The notes under the pieces are model-generated. The model had not been told where the DNA came from and made no database searches. It saw only the letters and a program-made list of their open reading frames with translations. Of a stretch of 17,210 nucleotides of DNA, positions 1 through 12,000 are shown piece by piece (positions within the stretch are counted from its first letter, which is position 1; each line of letters opens with the position of its first letter). The stretch comes from CAVLCC01 sp963624975 (GTDB taxonomy: Bacteria; Actinomycetota; Coriobacteriia; Coriobacteriales; CADBOM01). The translations under genes were made by a program, and so were the position numbers. The stretch spans positions 1-17,210 of the forward strand of contig CAVFRF010000092.1 of assembly GCA_963624975.1 (NCBI GenBank). The letters are read 5' to 3'.

Positions 1-3000
1 GCGATCGAGGCCTTGGAGATGGTCATCTCGCCCGCGGCGACCTCGCCGGTGTAGGAGCCGGCGGCCTTCACGGTCACGGTGTAGGTGCCCTCGTCGGTCG
101 GAGCGCCCGCAAGGGCGAGTCCGGACTCAGAGAAGTAGGCAACGGAATAGTCGACGTTCGGCGTAAGCAGCTTGCCGTCCAGCTTGACCACGAGGTCGGC
201 CTCGACTGCGCTGCCGGTCCAGGCGCGCTCTGCGGTCATGGTCGCCACGGCCTTCTCGATGGAGGTCTTCGAGATGGTCATCTCGCCCACAGCAAGCTCG
301 CCTCCGTAGAGGCCCTTGCCCGCAATGGACACCTTGTAGGTTCCCGCGTCGACGGGAGCGCCCTCGAGGGCCTTGCCGTCCTTGTCGGCGTAGAGCACCG
401 TGTAGTCGGCACCCTCGGATAGGAGCTTGCCGTCGAATGTGACGGTCGGGTCGGCCGAGACGGCCTCGCCGGTCCAGGCACGGTCTGCGGCCATGGTGGC
501 CACGGCCTTCTCGATGGAGGTCTTCGAGATGGTCATCTCGCCCGCGACCTTAGCACCGTCGTAGACACCCGCGCCGGAGATGGTCACCTTGTAGGTGCCC
601 GGCTCGACGGGAGCGCCCTCGAGAGCCTTGCCTTCGGCATCTTCGTAGGACACCGCGTAGTCGGTACCCTCGGTCAGGGCCTTGCCCTCGAAGGACGCCT
701 TCAGGTCGGCGGCTATGCCGGCTCCGGTGTAGACGTAGCCCTTCGTTAGCTCGACCTCGGCATCGGCAAGCGATGCCCTGGCGACCATGAGGGTTGCAGG
801 TCCGAGCGACCCGGCGTAGTTGCCGGTTCCCTCGACGTAGACCCTGTAGGTACCGCACTCGGTCGGTGCTGTCGCAGAGGCAGCTCCATCGGCATTCAGA
901 TAAGACACCACATAATCGGTGTCTTCGACGAGCTCCTTGTCTCCAACGGTCACGCACACGTCCGCGTCGACGGGCGAGCCGGTATACCAGGCCTTCTCGC
1001 CCACGGCAAGCTTGCCTCCCGAGATAGAGACCTTGTCGATCTTGAAGGTCGTGGTCAGCGTACCGGTGTAGGCACCGGTACCGGTCACGGTAGCCATGGC
1101 GGTGCCTACGGCAACGTTACCGGAGTAGACGACCGTGTAGTCGGTTCCCTCCACGAGCGCGGTGCCGTCCTCTGTCTTCACTTCCAGCGCGGGCTCGATA
1201 GCCTCGCCGGTGTAGGCCTGCGCTGCCACGGGGGAGATGGAACCGCCCTCGATGGAGATGTGTTTCTCCCACTTGAGCGCCGGCGTGCCGCCCGGGTTGG
1301 CGCGGTATGCCGACCCCATGGTGGCCGCAAAGTCAGCCGTCTGCATTTTGGCCAGGGCGATCCGAGTGGACTTCTCGGCCGCGTCGTATTGAGCCGTGCC
1401 CTCAGAGTAGTAGTTGTTGGACTCCGCAATCTGATTCGGGCCGTAATAGTCGTAGTAGCTGGCATTGCTCCTGCCCACTACGCCGCCCACGTAGTTCTTG
1501 CCCTGCGTGGAGGCTATCTCCACGATGGTGTAGCAGTTGCGCAGCGTAAGCCCATCGGCAGATACTCCGCCAACCACGCCGCCGTATCCCTTTGAGGCAT
1601 ACTGGGCGTCGTATATCGGCGTCATAGAGCCTTCGGTGTAGCAGTTGCTGATCGTGCCTCCTTGGGCGTTTCCAACCAGGCCTCCAAAGTAATCGGCATG
1701 GCTCGTTCTAGCAGTGCCCTTCCAGTAGCACGAGTCTATCGTGCATTCGCTGTACGTCTGTCCAACCAAGCCGCCGCTATAATTGCCTGCGGCCAAGTCG
1801 TAGTCGATCTCGGATCCCACGTTCAGCACTTTGCCGTAGTTGCCAAGGGTGTAGATAAGGGCGCTTCGCTGCCCGTCCATGCTCCCCTCCACCACGAGGT
1901 TTCTCACGGTGCCGTAGACAGCCTTGAACATGCCATGCTCCACAGTGTCCGTAGAGGTGTTGTGGAACCCTGTGATGGTGTGTCCCAAGCCGTCGAACGT
2001 GCCGTAGAAGAGATTGAAGGGCGTGAATGCCGACCCCTCCGGGCAGTAGGCCGAGATGTCTATATCGTTCATCAGAAACGCCGTGACATGGCCGTTGTAA
2101 CTGCTGCTCGTGGAGTCGTTCACCGCGTCGCGGAAGGCAATGAAGTCTTCTGCGGTGTATATCATCCAGTCTGCTGCGACGGTCACCGTAGCCGCATCGC
2201 TAGCCACGCTCTCGGACTTTGCGCCCTCCAGCGTGTTCGTGACCACGCAGTATACGCTCTGGCACATCGGCAACAGGGTCGACGGGGCATAGGAACTCGA
2301 AGTGGCCCCGGGAATCCTGGCATCGGATGCCGAGTCCGGCTCGTCGCCCTCCATGATGTACCACTGGTAGGAGAGCTGACCCGCGCCAGCACCCTCGACC
2401 ATGGCCTCGACAGACACGGGAACGGCCTCGCCGCCCTTGTCCATGTAGATGCCTTCAGGCTGTGCCACGATCTGCGGCACAGATGCAGCAGTCTTCGAGA
2501 CCACGTTGCAGCATACGGTGTCGGTCGCGGCGGTGGCGGTCAGTCCGTCGCCGTAGGTGTTCGTAACCACGCAGTGCACGCTGTGCTCCGCAATCTGCGA
2601 GGGGTCGGGAGACCAGCTGTCGCCGGTCGCGCCCTCGATGATGCTGCCATCGGAAGAGTTGTACCACTGATACGACAGCTTGCCGGAGGCTCCTGCACCC
2701 AAAGTGGGCAGCGAAGCCTTCACGCTCACGACAGGAGCCGCATCGCCCACGTAAGCCCACGCATCGGCAGGCTGCACGTCAATCGCAGGCGTTGCCTCGT
2801 CGGCCTCCCACCACAGAAGCGGATGTGCCGATCCAGCCTTGTAATCCGAACCGAGGGTCTTGAGGGTCTCGGCAGAGGCCAACTCCGAGGCTTCCTTCTC
2901 GACAGAGCCGGTGGAGTCGAGGCCGGTTGAGGTACCCGCCAGGTAGCAGCAGTTGTCCGCCTTCGTAGCGCTGTTGGCCACCGGCGCGCCTGCCGACACG

Positions 3001-6000
3001 CTGCCTATGTTCATGCACCTGTACACCGACGAATTGTTTGCTGTGGACACGATGCCTGCATAGGTGGTGTTGGAGTGGCTTCCACCCGAAACCTTGCCGG
3101 CGTTGTAGCAGTCGGAAATCGTCGATCCGTTGGCGTAGCCCACAACCCCCGCAGCGGTGCTCCCGGTTTTCCAGTAGGTTGTTCCCCAACTCTTGTAGCT
3201 AAATCCGTCGAACGACACGTCCGCGGAGTTCTTGCACGCCTCTACCGAGGTACCGTTCTGGGCCCATCCCACGATGCCGCCAACGTACATGCTGCCGGCC
3301 ACGCTGCCGGAGCACTCGACGTTCCTGATCGTGGAACCGGTGGCGTAGCCCGCGAGCATTCCAACATACTTGCCGTCGCCCACGCTCACCTTGCCGTCGA
3401 CGTGCAGGCTCGAAATCGTCGAGCCGCTGACGTTACCGAACAGGCCTTGGTAGCCCACGTAGCTCGAAGCTCTGGTGGCTGCCTTGTCGAGGTAGAGGCC
3501 GCTGATGGTGTGGCCGTTGCCTTCGATGGAACCCTCGAACGGGACGCTCTGCGTGCCGATCGGCTCCCAGCTGCCCAGCTCGGAACCGCAAACTCCGGAG
3601 AGATCGATGTCGCAGGCCAGCTCGAAACCAACACCCTCGAAGCTCACGCCGTTATTGTTGACCATGTCGCGAATGTACACGAGGTCGTCGGCGGACGATA
3701 TGGTGGTGCCGCTCACTCGCACTTCGACGATGGAGCTGTCGGCACTCGCAGTCTCGTAGGTCTCGAATGTGTTCGTAACCTTGCAGAAGTAATAGAAGGT
3801 TCCCACTTCGGAGGTGGTGGGCACGAAGCTAGCATCCGTGACTCCAGCCACGGCCTCGGCATCCACGCCGTCCGCGCGGTGCCCGCGGTACCACTGGTAG
3901 CTCAGCTCGCCCGCGCCCTCGCCGGACACAGATGCCTTCACAGACAGTGCTTCGGCCGCTTGGCCCTGCACGTAGGCCGCGCCCTCGGGCTGGCCCTCGA
4001 TCGCAGGCTTGGCAGCAGGCGTGCCGCTCGTTACCGTGAAGTCGGCTGGCACGCTGGTTACACTGGAAGATCCGCCCTGGTACTGATCGGTCACCACGCA
4101 GTAATACCACGCGGTGCCCAGCTCGTCCGTCGCAGGTGTGAACTCCTCAGAGTCGGTTCCAACCTTTGAATCGTTCGCAACATCGATCGTGCCAGTGGTG
4201 CTCTTGTACCACTGGTAGTGCAGTGTGCCCTTGGCAGGAATCTTGTCGCCTGCAGGCAAGTTGGCTTTTACGAAAAGTACAGGAGCCTCAACACCCTTCG
4301 ATACATGCTGACCGCCCTGCGGCTGCACCTCGATCGAAGGCTGGCCGGGCTCGGACTCCCATGCCAGTAGCGGATGCTCGTCGCCCTCCTTGAAGGCGGA
4401 CCCCATGGCAGAAGCGAACGCCGCAGACGTCATGACCGCGCTGGTCTCTGACGTGCAACCGTCAAGCTCGGTCTTGCCGATAGCCGGGTAGGTCGCGGTA
4501 TCCGCGAGATAGTGGCAGTTCGAGAACGAGAAGGCCTCGACAGCCTGGGTTCCGACCATCGCCGCAGTATTGTCGGTGCTATAGCTAGTCGTCACCTTGC
4601 CCCAATTGAAGCAGTTGACATAGTTGCACACCCGATAGCTAGCGTTGTTGCTCTGCCGGCCGACGAGTCCCGCAGGATTCGAGCCCACCACGGTTCCGGC
4701 GTTATACGAGTCGCGAATCGAGACGGACCAGTTGGATGTTCCAATCAGGCCTCCGGCACAAGCGTTCGAGCTATACGAGCTTCCAGCATCGGTGACCGAA
4801 CCCCTGTTGAAGCAGCCTTCGATTCCAGCCCAACCCTTGCTGCTGCCGCTGGCACCTTGATAATATCCGACGATTCCGCCAATCGAATAGCTGGTACCGG
4901 AAGTCGAGATGGACACGTCAGCATAGGATCCGACGTTTTTGACGATGCCCACGCCGTCTAAGTCTTGGATGTACCCCACGATCGCACCGACATTAGACGG
5001 GGATCCTCCCATCGACGAATCCGCATAGACCGAACCCGAAACCGTGAAGTTCTCGATGGTGGCGTCCACTGCGTAACCGAAGAGACCCACGTAAGTGTCG
5101 GCACCCCTGTAGTAGAGGTTGTCGATGGAGTGTCCCTGGCCGTCGAAGGTTCCCATGAAGTAGGTCGAGCTGCTATTGCCAATAGGCACCCAGTTGCCGA
5201 GGTCCGCGCCGCACACCTCGGAGAGGTCTATATCGTCGACGAGCACGAACTCATGGCCGAGCGTCACCCCGCCACCGTTTACATAGGCCGCAAAGTCTGC
5301 CATGTCTAGGGCGGTCGCAATTTCGTGCGCGCGGATCTTGATGCTGGCTGCCTCGGACTGCGCGCTCTTGACCTTCACGTTCTCGAAGGTGTTGGTGGCC
5401 ACGCAGTAGAACTTCCAATCTCCCCTATGGATGGCGGTATCCACCGTATAGGTAGCCTCGGTAGCACCGGAAATCGCCTCGTCAGCATTCGGGTCGCACG
5501 TATCGTTCTGCGTGCGATACCACTGGTAGGCCAGCTCGCCCATGCCCACGGCATCCGGATTGGTCACCTCGACCGAGAGCGTCGCACCTTCGTCGCCCTG
5601 GACGTACTCGCCACCCTGCATGCTCGATGCGACTTCCGGAGTTGCCGCCTCAGTGGTCGAGACCACGGTGATGCGCGCCGGGTCGGTGGTAATGGAGCTG
5701 GTCTCGGTGCTCCTGGGGTTGGGAATGGAGATCTGGTTGGTAACCACACAGTAGTAGCTGTAGTAGTCTGGGTCAACCGAAGTGGGCGGCGTGTAGCTCG
5801 GAGAGTCCGTTCCCACCGTAGTGTCGGATGCCGGCGACGGGGAGTCGCCCGCCATGAGGTACCACTGGTAGTGCAGACTCGAACCCGAGTCGTCGGCTCC
5901 ACCGAGCATGTCTGCCACGCTGTCGGGTTTGTGCGCCTCGACGGTTATGGCCTGAGCCGCATCGCCCTGCGTGTACTGCTGGCCGGCGACGGGCTGCGTC

Positions 6001-9000
6001 TCGATCACAGGAGCGGCATCGGCTTCCGACCACGTGCGGGCCTTCACAACGGTGCTCTTGGCGCTGGCCACCTTGCCCTCGCGGGTGCCCCCCTCGAGCG
6101 TGTTGGTGACCACGCAGTAGTAGTACACGGTGCCGGTCTTGCCCACGTAGGGCGTGTAGCTCGCCGAGGTGGCTCCCTTGATGGCCGTGCCCTCGGCCCT
6201 CTGGTACGACTCGATGGTCTTGGCGGCGTACCATTGGTAGGTCACATCGCCCACGGCCTGGCCTTCGTCGTAGCCATCGGTTGCAACCTCGACCTCAAAC
6301 GGAATTGCTCCAGCGGTATCGCCCTTCACATAGCACGTGGAGGCGGGCTGAACCGTGAAGTACGGAGTCGCTGCAACAAGGTCTGTCACGATATGGACCC
6401 GAATCGGCTCGGAGCAGGCAACGGCTGTCCTGCCGTCGTCGAAAGTGTTGGTCACGGCGCAGTAGTAATAGTAGAAATTCGAGTCGAGGGAGGTATCGGG
6501 GGTGCATGTCGTGCCCATCGCGCCCTCGACCTTCACGTCGGACCCAGGCCTGGCCTTGCCGGTGGTGTTGCGATACCACTGATACGACAGAGCGCCGTCA
6601 TGGCCAGCAAGGCCCTCGACGGGAAGTGTAGCAGCCACGCTCAGCTCGGTCGCCGAATCGCCCTGCAGGTACTCTGCGTCGGGCGATGTGGTAGAGACGG
6701 ACGGCTTTCCGCCACCGTCGTCCCATGCCAGCATGAGCCTGCCGCCGGCAAGCTTCCAAGCGGATCCAAGCGAATCGGCGGTTGCCTGCGAGTTCAAATC
6801 CGCGTCGGTCACGGCTGCGCCGTAGGCGGACTCGACGGCCTCTTCGGGGATGGAGGAATCGAGGTAGAGGTTGCCCGTGCTGGACGTCTGCATGCGCCGA
6901 GCTAGTGGGTAGGAAGCCGACGGCGCCTGAGTGCACAGCACAGAGCCGGTGTTGACGCACCTGGTCATCGTCGGATTGGAATATCCCGACATGCCCGATG
7001 CCCCTCCGCGCTCCACCGTCACGTCGCCCTCGTTGAGGCAGTCGGTGTACTTCTGGTTGCTTGAGTCGTGTCCCGTGAAACCGCCCACGTAGCATCCGCT
7101 CCAAGTTCCCGAGACCGAAACATCACCGCGGTTCACACAGCGGTCGTACGACACGCCGCTGTCTACGTAGCCAACGAACCCTCCGATATATGCATAGGCA
7201 CTGGAGGAAAGCGTGCTTGGACGTGACACCTCGATGTCCACATCGTTAGCGCACCTCGTAAAGGTGACCGTACCACTGGGTTGCCCCACGAAGGAGCCAT
7301 ATTGCGCGTAGGTTCTCACCGTGTTGGTAGCGAACGTAGCAGTCATCGAACCTGAGACCGTCACGTCCTCGAAGGCCACCGTCCCCCTTGTCGATCCCAT
7401 GAGGGCGGATGCCGTCGACTGCCCCTGCGGAGCATCCGCTGCGGGGGCCAGCTCGACATCGATGTCTAGCGTGAAGTTCCTGAACACCGCGTTGGTGCCG
7501 GAAACAGTGCTGGAAATCAGCGGGCCGCTCTTAAGACCCGAGATTGTGTGATCCTGTCCGTCGAACGTGCCCTTGAAGAGCATGTTCGTGCTGGGGGTCT
7601 TTCCTTCCACGTCTGCAAGATCGATGTCGGCGGTCAATGCCACGACCTTGCCGGTGTAGTCGGTGTAGCCCGTCGAGTTCTGTACGGTGGACTGCAGGAA
7701 GTCGACAAATTCCTTTGCCGTGGATATCTCGAGACTGGGTCCCACCGTCACCTTTGCAGCATTGCTTGCCGCGCTCGACACGGGCACGCCAGAGATGGAG
7801 CTGGTGGCCACGCACCAGTACCACACGTCACCGATAGCGGTGGTGGTGGAGGGGATGTATGTGCTCTCGGTAGCGCCCTCTACGGCCGTTCCGCCCTCCG
7901 TCGACTCGACGGAGTTGGAGTACCACTGGTAGGAGATGTCGCCCTTCTGTGCGGTCTCGCCATCGGCGAAACCCGCCACCACGCCAAGCGCATCCGCAGT
8001 GTCGCCCCAGCCGTACTTGCCATCCTTCGGCTGCGTGGTGAACGCCGGCTTGGCCGCAGCGGATTCCAGCACCACGACGGTAGCCGCGTCGCTCGTCGCA
8101 ACGGCCTTCGTCTCGCCGTAAGCGTTGGTCACGATGCATCGGTAGTAGGCAGTGCCGGCATAGCCTACCGGGGGCGTATAACTGGCAGAAGTCTCGTTCT
8201 CGACATCCGTCCACGCCTTGCCGTCGATGCTCGACTGCCACTGGTAGGACAGCGCGCCGTCCGCGCCGATGGCATGGCCCGACGGCTTCTGGGCTTCAAC
8301 CTTGAGCGCTTCTGCGGTAGCGGGCATCGTGTAGGCCGCACTCTGGGGCTGAGCCGTTATCGTCGGAGCGCCAGAAACCAGCTGCCACGCGAGCACCGGA
8401 TAGGATCCCTCGGAATACGCGAAAGCGCTTCCAAGCAAGCCGGGCATCTCCGCGGACTTCAGCCCTTCGTCGGACTTCGCAGTGCCCAGGTTCTTTCCCG
8501 TGGCCGTCGAGTCGAGGTAGTAGACGTTCTTGGCAAGACCGATATTCGTGACGTTGTACATCTGCGTGGGGCCGCTCGTGGTAGATGTCGCGGACGAGCC
8601 CACCGTTCCGGAGTTGTAGCAGTTAGTCGAGTCGGCGTACATGTAGGAGAGGCCGAAGAGGCAGAGGGTCTCCGTGCACTCCGACCATATCTTGCCGGAG
8701 TTGTAGCAGCTCTCCACCGCCACCTTGGCCTTCCTCGACTCGCCCTTAACCACGATGCCCGCGCCGTAGGCGCTGCCGTGCCAACCTTCGTATTTCTCCG
8801 AGTATACGATTTTGCCGTCCTCTACTTCCATATACCAGTAGCCGTCGGTGGCCTTCACGCTGCCCTCGTTGCAGCAGCCCGAGATGCGGTTGCCCGCCCC
8901 GACAGTCTGCCCGACGATGCCGGCTGCGGCGGTGGCGGTGACGCTGCACTCGTTGCCCACGTTCTCCACGACCGCGCCGTCGGAGAGCACGTTGGCGACG

Positions 9001-12000
9001 GCTCCTGCGTACACCGGCCCCGAGTAGCTATCCTCTCCCGCATCGTTGTCAGACGTATACACGAGCTCTGCGTCCACCGTACCCGCGAGCGTGAAGCCGC
9101 GAACCACAGCCGGTGCCAGCAGATCGTCGAAGAAGCCGCCGGTGGTGGAGTACATGCCGGTTATGGCATGGCCTCCACCCTCGAAGGTGCCCTTGAAGCC
9201 CTTGATGGGGGCCCAGGGCTTGTCGGCCGAGGCCCCGAGGTCGATGTCGGCCGCGAGGCACACCGTCACTCCCTCGAAGGACATGGGGCTGTCCGCATCG
9301 TTGGCCAGCGCGGCGACCTTCCACATATCGTCGGAGGTCGAGACCACGACCTCGTCAGACACGCTCACCTTGGCGAATTCGGAACGCGCCGTTGCGGTCT
9401 TCGTGATCTCGAACGTGTTGGTGGCCACGCAGTAGTAGTAGGTGTCTCCCGCCTCGAGGGACGGGGTGTAGCTCGGGTCCGTCGCACCTTCGATGGCGGT
9501 CGCGCCAAGCTCGGAGTTGATGGTGTTGGAGTACCACTGGTACGTCAGCGTCCCCGCGCCTTCGCCCTCGACCTTGGCCTCGGCGGTAAGCGCAGCTGGC
9601 GAGTCAAGCGGCCCATAGGACGCGCTCTGAGGATGCGTCGTGAACGTCGGGGTCGCCGCTGCGGTTCCGGAATGGACCGGGTAGGAGGCGATGGCGCTCG
9701 TCGTCGAGGCGCTCTGCGCCCCGTCGCCCTCGCCCCACGAGTTGGTGACCACGCAGTAGTACCACAGCGCCGACGCGGCCTCCGTGGAGGGCGCGTATGC
9801 CGTCTCGGTCGCGCCCTCGATGGCATTGTCGTCGCTTCCGCCGATAGCGGAGTCGGCGCTGGACCACCACTGGTAGGTCAGCTTGCCGCCGGAGAAGCCG
9901 AAGCCCTCCCATACGGAGGCCGAGACCTCCATCTTGGCGGGGCTGGCATCCCCCACGTTCGCCTCGTGCGATGCGGTCTGCGTCCCAATCACGGGCGCGC
10001 CCTTGGATGCCGTCTCCCATACGAGCTGCGGGTATCCGCCTGTAGATGCCGCGAAGGCATCGCCGAGCGCTGCGGGAGCTTCCGCCGACTTCAGCCACGC
10101 GTCGCTAACTGCAGTCGCCCAGTCGCCTTCGTTTCCGGTGGCCGTGCTGTCGAGGTAGTAGCACCTCTCGGCGCCCTTGCTCGTGGTGCATATGGCTTTG
10201 GAAGAGCTGCCCGTCACCTTGCCGGCGTTGTAGCATCCCACGACGTACTTGGCAGATGCGGTTTCGGTTTGGTCCGATCCCTGTACCCGGCCGGCAATTC
10301 CTCCCGCCAAGCTGGAGCCGCTGACGGTCCCTAGGTTGTAGCAGTCGGAGACCGCCACGCGCCAGTCACAACTGCCCGCGATGCCGCCGACTTGGATTCC
10401 GGTCCCGGTCACAGAGCCGGTGTTGGCGCATCCCGATATCTGGGCGTAGTTAATCTGCCCCACGATTCCGCCCACACAGCTGATGCCCGAGACCGTGGCC
10501 TCGTTGCGCACGTTCTCGATGCGAAACGCCGTGGCATCGCCCGTGCCACCGTAGAAGTAGCCTGCGGCCGCGCCGACGTAGGAGTTGGTAGCCTTGACGA
10601 TTCCCGTGATGGTGAAGTCGCCTATCCTCTGCGAGCTGGCCTTACCATTCGAACCAACGTAGCCGAAGAGGCCCTGATACTGCGACGTTGCATTCTCGAT
10701 CGAGATGTTCTTTACGGTGTGGTAGTTGCCCTCGAAGGATCCGAGGAACGGGTATGTCTTCGTGCCGATGGGCGACCAGTCGCCCAGGTCGCCGCCGCAC
10801 ACCTCGGAGAGGTCGATGTCGTTGGCGAGCGAGATCGTGATGCCCTTGTACTGCGTTCCCGCAGCCACGTTCTTGGCAACGTTTGCGAGCTGCTGGGGTG
10901 TCGCGATGGTCACGATGTCCGACACACTCACCTGTACGGGCGTCGTGGAGGCTGTCGCCACGCTCGTACCCTGAAATGTGTTGGTGACGGTGCAGTAGTA
11001 GTACCAGCTGCCCGTCTCGGAGTTCGAGGGGGTGTAGCTGGCATCGGTCGCACCGGAAATCGCCACGGCATCCGAGCCGTCGGCGTTCGTGGAGCGATAC
11101 CACTGGTAGGTCACTTCATCGAGGTCGTCAGCGTTCTTCACGGTCGCCTCGAGAGCGGATATCTCATCCCCATAGGAAACCGACTGGCCGGCCGCGGGAC
11201 CCTCGACCTGCGGTACGGTGGCAATGGCATCCGCAAAGTACACGCGTACGATGTCGGTACAGGTCTTGGAGGAATCGCCCCCGAAGGTGTTGGTCACTTC
11301 GCAGAAGTACCATGTCTCCCCGGCCTCTGCGGACTGGAGCGCCAGCTCTGCGCCTGTGGCTCCGTCGATCGCCTTCGCATCGAAGTAGGACCCGCTGGCG
11401 CTGCTGTACCACTGGAAGGACAGCTCTCCACCGAATCCGGTTCCCTCGGCGGGGGCGGAAGCCTCCACAGCGAGCTTGGCCGGCGTGGTGTCCGACACGT
11501 AGTCGGCTCCCACCGGCTGCGAGACGATCTGGGGTGCACCCGAGGTGCCCTCCCATCTGAGGGCAGGATACGACCCGTCCACATGGCCGAACGCATCGCC
11601 CATCATGCTGGCGAAGGCCGGGGTCTTCATCTGCTCGGAGGTCATCTTCTTGGCGCCGACGTTCTCCTGAATGGAGTCCGTCGTCGTGGGATTTCCCTCC
11701 AGATAGTAGTTGCCGTAGGCCTGGTTGAAGGTGCCTCCGCCGTTGCCGCCGATGACGCCACCGCCCCGTCCCGTGAGGTCGGCGCTGTAGATACCCGCGT
11801 CGTAGCAGTTGTAGAGCTGTTGGTAGGATGTCGTGTTGTCCTTGCACCCGTCGATTCCAATGATGCCGCCAAGAGCCTGGTAGCTGCCGCTTTGCTTGTT
11901 GACCAGCGAGAGGTGCCCGTCGTTGCAGCAGTTGCGAATGATCAGGTCGTCGCACAGATTGGAGCTGACCTTCTTGGTGATTCCTACGATTCCGCCAGCA

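Larger units (their letters stand above)
1..1265 (-). repeat. At least five tandem MBG-like (YTG-type) domains at the C-terminal side of the visible protein
   Basis: Units of about 77-86 residues share the pattern AYTGxxVxxxLxVxxDGxxLxxGxDYxVxY, then GTYxVTVxGxGxYTG and xMTISK. Approximate spans are 1265-1036, 1035-780, 779-523, 522-265 and 264 to the left edge. This resembles the MBG/YDG-type bacterial beta-sandwich repeats that often form stalks. The last three units are the most alike, sharing GEMTISKTSIEKAVATM segments. More copies may follow outside the window. Confidence 0.75.
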
